From contig OY970830.1 in assembly GCA_963853835.1 (NCBI GenBank), positions 43,691,466 to 43,755,465 on the forward strand: a DNA stretch of 64,000 bases, read 5' to 3'. The notes under the pieces are model-generated. The model saw only the letters and a program-made list of their open reading frames with translations. It did no database searches and was not told the origin of the DNA. Below, one piece after another: positions 46,197 through 61,206 of the stretch. This DNA is from Calendula officinalis (taxonomy: Eukaryota; Streptophyta; Magnoliopsida; Asterales; Asteraceae). Made by a program: the position numbers and the translations under genes. Position 1 is the first letter of the stretch, and every line of letters begins with the position of its first letter.

Positions 46197-48950
46197 TTAT
46201 ATCATAATGAGAGAACTATTGTTAGAGTTGGTTTCAACAATGATATGTGTGCATGTAAGTATATATAACTTTTTTGTAACATAATAAAACGAATGTCTTT
46301 CATGTATAATGATATCATGAAAATTGTGGAACAAGAAAATGATGTATAAGCCTAAAAAAACCAATTTTAATTGGTTGAAATCCCTAGGAATTGTGTAGGA
46401 AGTTCCGAGGGATTTCCTAGGGAGATTTTAAATCCCTCTGAAAAGTGTAGGAATTACCGAGGATTTCCTTTGGAGTTTCTAAATCCCACGGAAGTGTGTA
46501 GGAATTTCCGAGGGACTTCCTAGGAATTTTGTGTTTTTTCTGTTTTCAAGGTCCAAATGTAATATTTTTCCGTCTCATACTTTTTGTAAAACATGATGAC
46601 ATACAAAATTATTCTATATGACCAATTTATACATGTGCACACACATATGCGTATCAACACATATACATCGATTTATATTAGAATGAGAGAACTACCATTA
46701 GAATTTGTTTCAACGGTTATATGTGTGCATGTAAGTATATATAACTTGTAACAGGATAAAACGATTGTCCTTCATGTATAATGATATTGTGAAAATTGTG
46801 GAACAAGAAAATGATGTATAAGCCTTAAAAAAGAAAACCAATTCTAATTGTCGGAAATCCCTAGGAAATGTGTATGAAGTTCCGAAGGATTTCCTAGGGA
46901 TATTTTAAATCCCTCGGAAATGTGTAGAAATTTCCGAGGGATTTCCTAGGTAGTTTCTAAATCCCTCGGAAATGTACAGGAATTTCCGAGGGATATCCTA
47001 GGGAGTATTTGGTATTTTCCTTTTTCAAGGCCCAGATGTATTTTTTTTTCCTTCTCATATTTTGTAAAACTTGATGACATATAAAATTATTCTATATATC
47101 ACCAACTTATACATATGCACACTCACATATACATATCAACAAATATACAAAGATTTATATTAGAATAAGAGAACCATTGTTAGAGTTTGTTTCAACAATG
47201 ATATGTGTGAATGTAAGTATATATATTTGTATCATGATAAAACGAATGTCCTTCATGTATTATAATGTTGTGAAAATTCTGGAAAGAGAAAATGATGTAT
47301 AAGCCTTAAAAAAAGAACACCAATTCTAATTGTTGGAAATCCCTAGGAAATGTGTAGGAAGTTCCGAGGGGTTTCATAGGGAGATTTTAAATCCCTCGAA
47401 AATGTGTATGAATATCCGAGGGATTTCCTAGGTAGTTCCTAAATCCCTCGGAAATGTGTAGGAATTTCCGAGGAATTTCCTAGGGAATATCTTTTTTTTT
47501 TTCAACGTCCAAATGTAATTTTTTCCGTCTCTTATTTTGTAAAACTTGATGACATACCGGATTATTCTATATCACCAACTTAAACATATGCACACACACA
47601 TATACATATCAACACATATATATCGATTTTTATTAGAATGAGAGAACTACTGTTAGAGTTTGTTTCGACAATGATATGTGTGCATGTAATTATATATAAC
47701 TTGTAACATGATAAAACGAATGTCCTTCATGTATAATGATGTTGTCAAAATTATGGAAAGAGAAAATGATGTATAAGCCTTAAAAAAAGAAAACCAATTT
47801 TAATTGATGGAAATCCCTATGAAATGTGTAGGAAGTTCCGAGAGATTTCCTAAATCCCTCGGAAATGTGTAGGAATTTCCGAGGGATTTCCTAGGGAATA
47901 TTTTGTTTTTTTCCGTGTTCAAAATGTAATTTTTTCCGTCTCATATTTTGTAAATCAATTCTAATTGATGGATCCAAATCCCTATGAAATGTGTAGGAAG
48001 TTCCGAGAGATTTCCTAAATCCCTCGGAAATGTGTAGGAATTTCAACAGTGATATGTGTGCATGTAAGTATATATAACTTGTAACATGATAAAATAAATG
48101 TACTTCATGTATAATGATGTTGTCAAAATTCTGGAAAGAAAAAATGATGTATAAGCCTTAAAAAAAAGAAAACAAATTCTAATTGCTAGAAATCTCTGGG
48201 AAATTGTGGAACAAGAAAATGATGTATAAGCCTTAAAAAAAAAAAAACCAATTCTAATTGTCGGAAATCCCTAGGAAATGTGTATGAAGTTCCGAGGGAT
48301 TTCCTAGGGAGATTTTAAATCCCTCGGAAATGTGTAGGAATTTCCGAGGGATTTCCTAGGTAGTTTCTAAATCCCTCGGAAATGTACAGGAATTTCCGAG
48401 GGATATCCTAGGGAGTATTTGGTTTTTTCCTTTTTCAAGGTCCAGATTTTTTTTTTCCTTCTCATATTTTGTAAAACTTGATGACATATAAAATTATTCT
48501 ATATATCACCAACTTATACATATGCACACTAACATATACATATCAACAAATATACAACGATTTATATTAGAATGAGAGAACCATTGTTAGAGTTTGTTTC
48601 AACAATGATATGTGTGAATGTAAGTATATATATTTGTATCATGATAAAACGAATGTCCTTCATGTATAATAATGTTGTGAAAATTCTGGAAAGAGAAAAT
48701 GATGTATATGCCTTAAAAAAAGAAAACCAATTCTAATTGTTGGAAATCCCTAGGGGAAATGTGTAGGAAGTTCCGAGGGGTTTCATAGGGAGATTTTAAA
48801 TCCCTCGAAAATGTGTATGAATATCCGAGGGATTTCCTAGGTAATTCCTAAATCCCTCGGAAATGTGTAGGAATTTCCGTGGAATTTCCTAGGGAATATG
48901 TTATTTTTTTTTTCAACGTCCAAATGTAATTTTTTCCGTCTCTTATTTTG

Positions 48951-51900
48951 TAAAACTCGATGACATACCGGATTATTCTATATCACCAACTTAAACATAT
49001 GCACACACACATATACATATCAACACATATATATCGATTTTTATTAGAATGAGAGAACTACTGTTAGAGTTTGTTTCAACAATGATATGTGTGCATGTAA
49101 TTATATATAACTTGTAACATGATAAAACGAATGTCCTTCATGTATAATGATGTTGTCAAAATTCTGGGAAGAGAAAATGATGTATAAGCCTTAAAAAAAA
49201 GAAAACCAATTCTAATTGATGGAAATCCCTGTGAAATGTGTAGGAAGTTCCGAGAGATTTCCTAAATCCCTCGGAAATGTGTAGGAATTTCCGAGGGATT
49301 TCCTAGGGATTATTTTGTTTTTTTCCGTGTTCAAAATGTAATTTTTTCCGTCTCATATTTTGTAAAACTTGAAGACATACAAAATTATTCTATATCACCA
49401 ACTATACATATGCACACACACATATAAATATCAACACATATACATCGATTTATATTAGAATGAGAGAACTACCGTTAGAGTTTGTTTCAACAATGATATG
49501 TGTGCATGTAAGTATATATAACTTGTAACATGATAAAATGAATGTCCTTCATGTATAATGATATTGTGAAAATTGTGGAACAAGAAAATGATGTATAAGC
49601 CTTAAAAAAAAGAAAACCAATTCTAATTGTTGGAAATCCCTAGGAAACGTGTATGAAGTTCCGAGGGATTTCCTAGGGAGATTTTAAATCCCTCGGAAAT
49701 GTGTAGGAATTTCCGAGGGATTTCCTAGGTTGTTTCTAAATCCTTTGGAAATGTGTAGGAATTTCCAAGGGATCTCCTAGGGAATATCTTGTTTTTTCCA
49801 TTTTCAAGGTCAAAATGTAATTTTTTCCGTCTCTTATTTTGTAAAACTCGATGACATACCGGATTATTCTATATCACCAACTTAAACATATGCACACACA
49901 CATATACATATCAACACATATATATCGATTTTTATTAGAATGAGAGAACTACTGTTAGAGTTTGTTTCAACAATGATATGTGTGCATGTAATTATATATA
50001 ACTTGTAACATGATAAAACGAATGTCCTTCATGTATAATGATGTTGTCAAAATTCTGGAAAGAGAAAATGATGTATAAGCCTTAAAAAAAGAAAACCAAT
50101 TCTAATTGATGGAAATCCCTGTGAAATGTGTAGGAAGTTCCGAGAGATTTCCTAAATCCCTCGGAAATGTGTAGGAATTTCCGAGGGATTTCCTAGGGAT
50201 TATTTTGTTTTTTTCCGTGTTCAAAATGTAATTTTTTCCGTCTCATATTTTGTAAAACTTGAAGACATACAAAATTATTCTATATCACCAACTATACATA
50301 TGCACACACACATATAAATATCAACACATATACATCGATTTATATTAGAATGAGAGAACTACCGTTAGAGTTTGTTTCAACAATGATATGTGTGCATGTA
50401 AGTATATATAACTTGTAACATGATAAAATGAATGTCCTTCATGTATAATGATATTGTGAAAATTGTGGAACAAGAAAATGATGTATAAGCCTTAAAAAAA
50501 AGAAAACCAATTCTAATTGTTGGAAATCCCTAGGAAACGTGTATGAAGTTCCGAGGGAATTCCTTGGGAGATTTTAAATCCCTCGGAAATGTGTAGGAAT
50601 TTCCGAGGGATTTCCTAGGTTGTTTCTAAATCCTTTGGAAATGTGTAGGAATTTCCAAGGGATCTCCTAGGGAATATCTTGTTTTTTCCATTTTCAAGGT
50701 CAAAATGTAATTTTTTCCGTCTCTTATTTTGTAAAACTCGATGACATACCGGATTATTCTATATCACCAACTTAAACATATGCACACACACATATACATA
50801 TCAACACATATATATCGATTTTTATTAGAATGAGAGAACTACTGTTAGAGTTTGTTTCAACAATGATATGTGTGCATGTAATTATATATAACTTGTAACA
50901 TGATAAAACGAATGTCCTTCATGTATAATGATGTTGTCAAAATTCTGGAAAGAGAAAATGATGTATAAGCCTTAAAAAAAGAAAACCAATTCTAATTGAT
51001 GGAAATCCCTGTGAAATGTGTAGGAAGTTCCGAGAGATTTCCTAAATCCCTCGGAAATGTGTAGGAATTTCCGAGGGATTTCCTAGGGATTATTTTGTTT
51101 TTTTCCGTGTTCAAAATGTAATTTTTTCCGTCTCATATTTTGTAAAACTTGAAGACATACAAAATTATTCTATATCACCAACTATACATATGCACACACA
51201 CATATAAATATCAACACATATACATCGATTTATATTAGAATGAGAGAACTACCGTTAGAGTTTGTTTCAACAATGATATGTGTGCATGTAAGTATATATA
51301 ACTTGTAACATGATAAAATGAATGTCCTTCATGTATAATGATATTGTGAAAATTGTGGAACAAGAAAATGATGTATAAGCCTTAAAAAAAAGAAAACCAA
51401 TTCTAATTGTTGGAAATCCCTAGGAAACGTGTATGAAGTTCCGAGGGAATTCCTTGGGAGATTTTAAATCCCTCGGAAATGTGTAGGAATTTCCGAGGGA
51501 TTTCCTAGGTTGTTTCTAAATCCTTTGGAAATGTGTAGGAATTTCCAAGGGATCTCCTAGGGAATATCTTGTTTTTTCCATTTTCAAGGTCAAAATGTAA
51601 TTTTTTCCGTCTCTTATTTTGTAAAACTCGATGACATACCGGATTATTCTATATCACCAACTTAAACATATGCACACACACATATACATATCAACACATA
51701 TATATCGATTTTTATTAGAATGAGAGAACTACTGTTAGAGTTTGTTTCAACAATGATATGTGTGCATGTAATTATATATAACTTGTAACATGATAAAACG
51801 AATGTCCTTCATGTATAATGATGTTGTCAAAATTCTGGAAAGAGAAAATGATGTATAAGCCTTAAAAAAAAGAAAACCAATTCTAATTGATGGAAATCCC

Positions 51901-52512
51901 TGTGAAATGTGTAGGAAGTTCCGAGAGATTTCCTAAATCCCTCGGAAATGTGTAGGAATTTCCGAGGGATTTCCTAGGGATTATTTTGTTTTTTTCCGTG
52001 TTCAAAATGTAATTTTTTCCGTCTCATATTTTGTAAAACTTGAAGACATACAAAATTATTCTATATCACCAACTATACATATGCACACACACATATAAAT
52101 ATCAACACATATACATCGATTTATATTAGAATGAGAGAACTACCGTTAGAGTTTGTTTCAACAATGATATGTGTGCATGTAAGTATATATAACTTGTAAC
52201 ATGATAAAATGAATGTCCTTCATGTATAATGATATTGTGAAAATTGTGGAACAAGAAAATGATGTATAAGCCTTAAAAAAAAGAAAACCAATTCTAATTG
52301 TTGGAAATCCCTAGGAAACGTGTATGAAGTTCCGAGGGATTTCCTAGGGAGATTTTAAATCCCTCGGAAATGTGTAGGAATTTCCGAGGGATTTCCTAGG
52401 TTGTTTCTAAATCCTTTGGAAATGTGTAGGAATTTCCAAGGGATCTCCTAGGGAATATCTTGTTTTTTCCATTTTCAAGGTCAAAATGTAATTTTTTCCG
52501 TCTCTTATTTTG
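48951..52512 (+). repeat. 890-bp higher-order repeat, four copies
   Basis: The marker TAAAACTCGATGACATACCGG recurs at 48951, 49842, 50732 and 51622, giving units of 891, 890, 890 and 891 bp; one-base differences fall in A-runs. Each unit is a dimer of a long and a short monomer. Copies are almost identical over hundreds of bases, far more similar than neighbouring monomers outside the block, so the amplification is recent. Confidence 0.9.
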
Positions 52513-55500
52513 TAAAACTTGATGACATTCAAAATTATTCTATATCACTAACTTAAACATACGCACACACATATATACATATCAACACACATATATATAT
52601 ATCGATTTATATTAGAATGAGAGAACTACCGTTAGAGTTTGTTTCAACAATGATATGTGTGCATGTAAGTATATATAACTTGTAACATAATAAAACGAAT
52701 GTCCTTCATGTATAATGATATCGTGAAAATTATGGAACAAGAAAATGATGTATAAGCCTAAAAAAAAACCAATTTTAATTGGTTGAAGTCCTTAGGAATT
52801 GTGTAGAGAGTTTCGAGGGATTTCCTAGGGAGATTTTAAATCCCTCAGAAATGTGTAGGAATTACCGAGGATTTCCTTTGGAGTTTCTAAATACCACGGA
52901 AGTGTGTTGGAATTTCCGAGGGAGTTCCTAGGAATTTTGTGTTTTTTTCGTTTTCAATGTCCAAATGTAATATTTTTCCGTCTCATACTTTTTGTAAAAC
53001 ATGATGACATACAAAATTGTTCTATATCACCAACTTATACATGTGCACACACATATGCATATCAACACATATACATCGATCTATATTAGAATGAGAGAAC
53101 TACCGTTAGAGTTTGTTTCAACAGTGATATATGTGCATCTAAGTATATATAACTTGTAACATGATAAAACAAATGTACTTCATTTATAATGATGTTATGA
53201 AAATTGTGGAACAAGAAAACCATGTATAAGCCTTAAAAAAAAAAATTCTAATTGCTAAAAATCTCTGGGAAATGTGAAAGAAGTTCCGAGGGATTTCCTC
53301 GGGAGATTCTATATCCGTCGTAAATGTGTTGAAATTTCCGAGGCATTTCCTAGGTATTTTCTAAATCCCTCGGAAATGTGTAGGAATTTTCGAGGGATTT
53401 CCTAGGGAATGTTTTGTTTTTTCCGATTTCAAGGTCCAAATGTAATTTTTTCGGTCTCATGTTTTGTAAAACTTGATGACATACAAAATGATTCTATATC
53501 ACCAACTTATACATATGCACATACACATATACATATCAACACATATACATCGATTTATATTAGAATGAGAGAACTACCGTTAGAGTTTGTTTCAACAATG
53601 ATATGTGTGCATGTAAGTATATATAACTTGTGACTTGATAAAACGAATGTCCTTCATGTATAATGATATTGTGAAAATTGTGGAACAAGAAAATGATGTA
53701 TAAGCCTTAAAAAAAGAAAACCAATTCTAATTGTCGGAAATCCCTAGGAAATGTGTATGAAGTTCCGAAGGATTTCCTAGGGAGATTTTAAATCCCTCGG
53801 AAATGTCTAGGAATTTCCGTGGGATTTCCTAGGTAGTTTCTAAATCCCTCGGAAATGTACATGAATTTCCGAGGGATATCCTAGGGAGTATTTGGTTTTT
53901 TTTCGTTTTCAAGGTCCAGATGTATTTTTTTTTCCTTCTCATATTTTGTAAAACTTGATGACATATAAAATTATTCTATATATCACCAACTTATACATAT
54001 GCACACTCACATATACATATCAACACATATACATCGATTTATATTAGAATGAGAGAACCATTGTTAGAGTTTGTTTCAACAATGATATGTGTGCATGTAA
54101 GTATATATACTTGTGACATGATAAAACGAATGTCCTTCATGTATAATAATGTTGTGAAAATTCTGGAAAGAGAAAATGATGTATAAGTCTTAAAAAAAGA
54201 AAACCAATTCTAATTGTTGGAAATCCCTAAGAAATGTGTAGGAAGTTCCGAGAGGTTTCATAGGGAGATTTTAAATCCCTCGAAAATGTGTGTGAATTTC
54301 CGAGGGATTTCCTAGGTAGTTCCTAAATCCCTCGGAAATGTGTACGAAATTACGAGGAATTTCCTAGGGAATATCTTGTTATTTCCTTTTTCAAGGTCCA
54401 AATGTAATTTTTTCCGTCTCTTATTTTGTAAAACAAGATGACAAACCGAACTATTCTATATCACCAACTTACACATATGCACACACACATATACATATCA
54501 ACACATATATATCGATTTATATTAGAATGAGAGAAATACTGTTAGAGTTTGTTTCAATAATGATATGTGTGCATGTAAGTATATATAACTTGTAACTTGA
54601 TAAAACGAATGTCCTTCATGTATAATGATGTTGTGAAAATTCTGGAAAGTGAAAATGATGTATAAGCCTTAAATAATGAAAACCAATTCTAATTGATGGA
54701 AATCCCTATGAAATGTGTAGGAATTTCCGAGAGGAATCCTAAATCCCTCGGAAATGTGTAGGAATTTCCGAGGGATTTCCTAGGGAATATTATGTTTTTT
54801 CCGTGTTCAATGTCCAAATGTAATTTTTTCAGTCTCATATTTTGTAAAACTTGAAGACATACAAAATTATTCTATATCACCAACTATACATATGCACACA
54901 CATATGCATATCAACACATATACATCGATTAATATTAGAATGAGAGAACTAGCGTTAATGTTTGTTTCAACAGTGGTATGTGTGCATGTAAGTATGTATA
55001 ACTTTTAACATGATAAAACGAATGTCCTTCATGTATAATGATATTGTGAAAATTGTGGAACTAGAAAATGATGTATAAGCCTTAAAAAAAAGGAAACCAA
55101 TTCTAATTATTGGAAAACCCTAGGAAATGTGTAGGAAGTTCCGAGGGATTTCCTAGGGAGATTTTAAATCCCTCGGAAATGTGTAGGAATTTTTGAGGGA
55201 TTTCCTAGGTAGTTTCTAAATCCCTCGAAAATGTATAGGAATTTCCGAGAGATTTCCTAGGGAATATTTGTTTTTTTTTTAGTTTTCAAGGTCCAAATGT
55301 ATTTTTTTTCCTTCTCATATTTTGTAAAACTTGATGACAAACAAAATTATTCTAATCACCTACTTATACATATGCACACACACATATACATATAAACACA
55401 TATACATCGATTTATATTAGAATGAGAGAACTACTGTTAGAGTTTGTTTTAACAACGATATGTGTGCATGAAAGTATACATAACTTGTAACATGATAAAA

Positions 55501-55842
55501 CGAATGTCCTTCATGTATAATGATATTGTGAAAATTGTGGAACAAGAAAATGATGTATAAGCCTAAAAAAAACCAATTTTAATTGTTAGAAATCCCTAGA
55601 AATGTGTTGGAAGTTCCGAGGAATTTTCTTCGGAGATTTTAAATCGTTCAGAAATGTGTTGGAATTAACGAGGGATTTCCTATGGGGTTTCTAAATCCCA
55701 CGGAAGTGTGTAAGAATTTCCGAGGGATTTCCTACAAATTTTGTGTTTTCTCCGTTTTCAAAGCCCAAATGTAATATTTTTCCGTCTCATATTTTTTGTA
55801 AAACTTGATGACATACAAAATTATTCTATATCATCAACTTAT

Positions 55843-58141
55843 TGTAACATCCCAAAAATCAGGTGAAATTTAAAAATTTTTAATAAATAAAATAAAACAT
55901 TTTCCCTAAAAGTACAAGTAAATAAACGGTCTCATCTCATTAAAAATAAAAATAAACCGTCTCATTGGTTTAAATGCGGCATAAATAAAAGGTTTTAAAT
56001 GCGGAATAATAAATATGTTTTAAAAATCATTTGACTCGACAAACATAACTCCAAATCCAAAACATGAAACCGAAACGCAACTCATCAACCATTGACCTTC
56101 TCTTTGCCCTACTAGTATCTGCAAAATGGGGGGGGGGGGTGTTTGGGGGGTCAGCCACCGCTGAGTGAATAATATCAAAACAAGCAAGTAACTACAAACA
56201 ACTCAAGCCACATAAGTGAACCCTAAAGACTCTACTCAATTTTCAATTACTCAAACTCATTTCTTAGATTTCATTACATGGATTTTAATTTATATAGCGC
56301 GCTAGTGTGACTTGGGCCGAGAGATCAACCTCGACCCTCCTCACACCACCTCAACACCTGTACTCTTCGGTGTTGAGTCAAAACGTCTGACACCTGTACT
56401 CTTCAGTGTCAAGACAAACATCTGACACCAGTGCTCTTCGGTGTCAAGTTAGATATATTATGTTTAATTTTTAACTCACAAACTCGGAATCCAGATAACT
56501 CTATTCACAGATAACTCAGGTAAATCGCACAATCAAAACTAGAGCACATATTCATGAAACGGAAATACAAGTTTATAGTGAGATTACCCACCTCGAATAG
56601 ACGCAAGCTCCTAAGAAATCCTCGGCACGCGCAAGAGTCACTACTACGCTCCTAGAAGATCCTATATCACATAATAAGACTCGGATTAAAACTCAACTCA
56701 AGACTCGTTTAAAACATTCTGCCAGCACCCGTCACTCCCACGGGAACTGCTATAACTCCCAAACCGTTCATTAGATTTTCCCCAGATTTGTACCACGAAA
56801 ACTAGACTCGGAATGCTAACAAACATCCTCAAGTGGCTTCTGCCCAAAAACGGACTCTAAGGGCCTCAAAACGGGCTGACAAATCCGGATAGCTGCACAG
56901 GTAGAAATTCTGACAGCAGCTTCATATAACAGTCAAAACTTTTAAACGGTTAATCAGATCGACGAGCTGTCAGCGGCAACGAAAAGAGGACTCAAAAAAC
57001 TAGAGTCCAAGGTGGGCTAAAAATCCAGAAACGTATTTTAAGGGTGTCAAAAATAGACTCAAACTTGGAGGACAGATTCTGCTAGAAAATTCAACATCAT
57101 GTTTAATACCCGTTTTGTTTCCCGACATTGACCCGTTAATTCCCGAGACAACCGACAGTCCCGGAATCCATTTTTACTTCAGAAAATTGTATAAGTATAA
57201 TTTATTTCCTTTTAAAAATATCTTTCGACTTAGGAAACCAAGAACCCTACGGGTTTGATTTCCGATTTTTCGGTTATTAAAACGTTTAGCCGCTCCACTA
57301 CGGCTTTTACCCAATCCGACAACGAAACCCGACACTCGAAAACAGTGACTAGAACCTCGACAGCGGTTTAGCAACTTAAGCAAAACAAGTTGATCAATTA
57401 CAACAAAACAAACAACTCTGGTACCGAAGACAAACTTATGAAACTCGATAAGTGAGAACGAATAATCAAACAATTTCAACAACTATCACCACCAAACCCG
57501 AACCTTAACAGTTTCGGTTAAAATCTCAAAGCCTGCTCAGTCCACGACAACGATATTAACTTGTGAATTCAATAAAATCATGATTATGAAAACGGGAAAA
57601 GGGACTAGAGTTTGTACCGAATGAATGAATCGTTTTGGTTCTTCTTTATCCCGGTTCAGGAAACGAGGAACACTACTTCGAAGGAAGCCTGGACTCAGTC
57701 ACTCCTCCTGTTCGACACACCCATATTGACATCAATCAAACAAGTAATGCTCGGATATAGGGTTGAGAGTAAGAAGCGAAAATGAGAATAAAACTTTACC
57801 GGGAATTGCTAAATCAGCTTATAATCTACTTCGAGCATCACTCGATCGAGTCCAGCAATCCCTTGCATCTTCTGCTCAATTCGAATCCACAACACCCGCA
57901 TGCCAGTCGCCACTCAAACTCAGCTCTCCCACGATCTCTTATCTTGATACTTCTGCTCGACAACAAAAGCTAGAACCCAGGCTTCATAGGCGATGGCTGG
58001 AGAGGGAAGAAATTAAATGGGGCTGCACAAATTGGGAGTCAAAAGGGAAGAGTTTCTCCTCGATGGTGGCTGGAAAAGAAAACGCAGGTGGAGATGCCTG
58101 CTGCTCGACGGCTGCCCTAGAGATTAGGGTGGGGTTTGGGT
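55843..58141 (-). mobile_element. LTR-retrotransposon fragment, probably a minus-strand LTR
   Basis: About 2.3 kb of non-satellite DNA. It starts TGTAACATCCC, the inverse of the common plant LTR end GGGATGTTACA, and ends without a matching terminus at about 58141. On the minus strand its layout recalls a gypsy LTR (a CCCTAATCT leader-like part, an AGTTATAGCAGTTCCCG segment). It contains a run of 12 G (56128-56139) and three tandem hairpins. No internal coding region, PBS or partner LTR. The plus-strand frame at 57763 is not supported. Confidence 0.6.
56351..56446. repeat. Three tandem hairpins with similar loops
   Basis: TCAACACC/GGTGTTGA (56351-56358, 56369-56376); TGACAC/GTGTCA (56388-56393, 56406-56411); TGACACC/GGTGTCA (56423-56429, 56440-56446). 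Loops are TGTACTCTTC or close variants. The arms of hairpins 1 and 3 differ at two positions and both changes are compensated on the other arm. Confidence 0.75.
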
Positions 58142-58328
58142 GGAATTTCCGAGGGATTTCCTAGGTTGTTTCTAAATCCTTTGGAAATGTGTAGGAATTT
58201 CCGTGGAATTTCCTAGGGAATATTTTGTTTTTTCCGTCTTCAAGGTCAAAATGTAATTTTTTCTGTCTCTTATTTTGAAAAACTTGATGACATTCAAAAT
58301 AATTCTATATTACTAACTTAAACATACG

Positions 58329-58435
<107 letters not shown>

Positions 58436-61206
58436 TTATATTAGAATGAGAGAACTACCGTTAGAGTTTGTTTCAATAATGATATGTGTGCATGTAAGTA
58501 TATATAACTTGTAACATAATAAAACGAATGTCCTTCATGTATAATGATATCGTGAAAATTATGGAACAAGAAAATGATGTATAAGCCTAAAAAAACCAAT
58601 TTTAATTGGTTGAAATCCCTAGGAATTGTGTAGAGAGTTCCGAGGGATTTCCTATGGAGATTTTAAATCCCTCAGAAATGTGTAGGAATTACCGAGGATT
58701 TCTTTTGGAGTTTCTAAATCCCACGGAAGCGTGTAGGAATTTCCGAGCGAGTTCCTAAGAATTTTGTGTTTTTTCCATTTTCAATGTCCAAATGTAATAT
58801 TTTTCCATCTCATACTTTTTGTAAAACATGATGCAATACAAAATTATTCAATATCACCAACTTATACATGTGCACACGCATATGCATATCAACACATATA
58901 CATCGATCTATATTAGAATGAGAGAACTACCGTTAGAGTTTGTTTCAACAGTGATATGTGTGCATGTAAGTATATATAACTTGTAACATGATAAAAACGA
59001 ATGTCCTTCATGTATAATGATATTGTGAAAATTGTGGAACAAGGAAATGATGTATAAGCCTTAAAAAAAGAAAACCAATTCTAATTGTCGGAAATCCCTA
59101 GGAAATGTGTATGAAGTTCCGAAGGATTTCCTAGGGAGATTTTAAATCCCTCGGAAATGTGTAGTAATTTCCAAGGGATTTACTAGGTAGTTTCTAAATC
59201 ACTCGGAAATGTATAGGAATTTCCGAGGGATATCCTAGGGAGTATTTACTTTTTTTCCTTTTTCAAGGTCCAGATGTATTTTTTTTTTCCTTCTCATATT
59301 TTGTAACACTTGATGACATATAAAATTATTCTATATATGACCAACTTATACATATGCACACTCACATATACATATCAACACATATACATCGATTTATATT
59401 AGAATGAGAGAACCATTGTTAGAGTTTGTTTCAACATTGATATGTGTACATGTAAGTATATATACTTGTGACATGATAAAACGAATGTCCTTCATGTATA
59501 ATAATGTTGTGAAAATTCTGGAAAAAGAGAAAATGATGTATAAGCCTTAAAAAAAGAAAACCAATTCTAATTGTTGGAAATCCCTAGGAAATGTGTAGGA
59601 AGTTCCGAGAGGTTTCATAGGGAGATTTTAAATCCCTCGAAAATGTGTATGAATTTCCGAGGGATTTCCTAGGTAGTTCCTAAATCCCTCGGAAATGTGT
59701 AGGAATTTCCGAGGAATTTCCTAGGGAATATCTTGTTTTTTCCATTTTCAAGGTCCAAATGTAATTTTTTCCGTGTCTTATTTTGTAAAACTAGATGACA
59801 TACCGAATTATTCTATATCACCAACTTACACATATGCACACACACATATACATATCAACACATATATATCGATTTATATTAGAATGAGAGAACTACTGTT
59901 AGAGTTTGTTTCAACAATGATATGTGTGCATGTAAGTATATATAATTTGTAACATGATTAAACGAATGTCCTTCATGTATAATGATATTGTGAAAATTGT
60001 GGAACTAGTAAATGATGTATAAGCCTTAAAAAACGAAAACCAATTCTAATTATTGGAAAACCCTAGGAAATGTGTAGGAAGTTCCGAGGGATTTCCTAGG
60101 GAGATTTTAAATCCCTCGGAAATGTGTAGGAATTTCCGAGGGATTTCCTAGATAGTTTCTAAATCCCTCGGAAATGTATAGGAATTTCCGAGGGATTTCC
60201 TAGGGAATATTTGGTTTTTTTTTCAGTTTTCAAGGTCCAAATGTATTTCTTTTCCTTCTCATATTTTGTAAAACTTGATGACATACAAAATTATTCTAAT
60301 CACCTACTTATACATATGCACACACACATATACATATCAACACATATACATCGATTTATATTAGAATGAGAGAACCTCGTTAGAATTTGTTTCAACAATG
60401 ATATGTGTGCATGTAAGTATATATAACTTGTAACATGATAAAACGAATGTGCTTCATGTATAATGTTGTTGTGAAAATTCTGGAAAGAGAAAATGATGTA
60501 TAAGCCTTAAAAAAAGAAAAGCAATTCTAATTATTGGAAATCCATAGGAAATGTGTAGGAAGTTCCGAGTGATTTCCTAAGTAGTTACTAAATCCCTCGG
60601 AAATGTGTAGAAATGTCCGAGGGATTTCCTAGAGAATATTTTGTTTTTTCCGTGTTCGAGGTCCAAATGTAATTTTTTCCGTCTCATATTTTGTAAAACT
60701 TGATGACATACAAAATTATTCTATATCACTAACTTATACATATGCACACACACATATACATATAAACACATATACATCGATTTATATTAGAATGAGAGAA
60801 CTACTGTGAGAGTTTGTTTCAACAATGATATGTGTGTATGAAAGTATACATAACTTGTAACATGATAAAACGAATGTCCTTCATGTGTAATGATATTGTG
60901 AAAATTGTGGAACAAGAAAATGATGTATAAGCCTAAAAAAACCAATTTTAATTGTTAGAAATCCCTAGAAATGTGTAGGAAGTTCCGAGGAATCTTGGGA
61001 GATTTTAAATCGTTCAGAAATGTGTAGGAATTAACGAGGGATTTCCTATGGGGTTTCTAAATTCCACGGAAGTGTGTAGGAATTTCCGAGGGATTTCCTA
61101 CAAATTGTGTTTCTTCCGTTTTCAAGGTCCAAATGTAATATTTATCCGTCTCATATTTTTTGTAAAACTTGATGACATACAAAATTATTCTATATCACCA
61201 ACTTAT

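Noticed and set aside
57174..57482. 102-codon minus-strand frame in the LTR fragment
   Set aside because: Low-complexity hydrophobic sequence without recognisable domain; the corresponding region is deleted in the second copy.
57763..58164. 133-codon plus-strand frame
   Set aside because: Lies in the LTR fragment and runs into the satellite; no known domain, and it is absent from the shorter copy at 61207.
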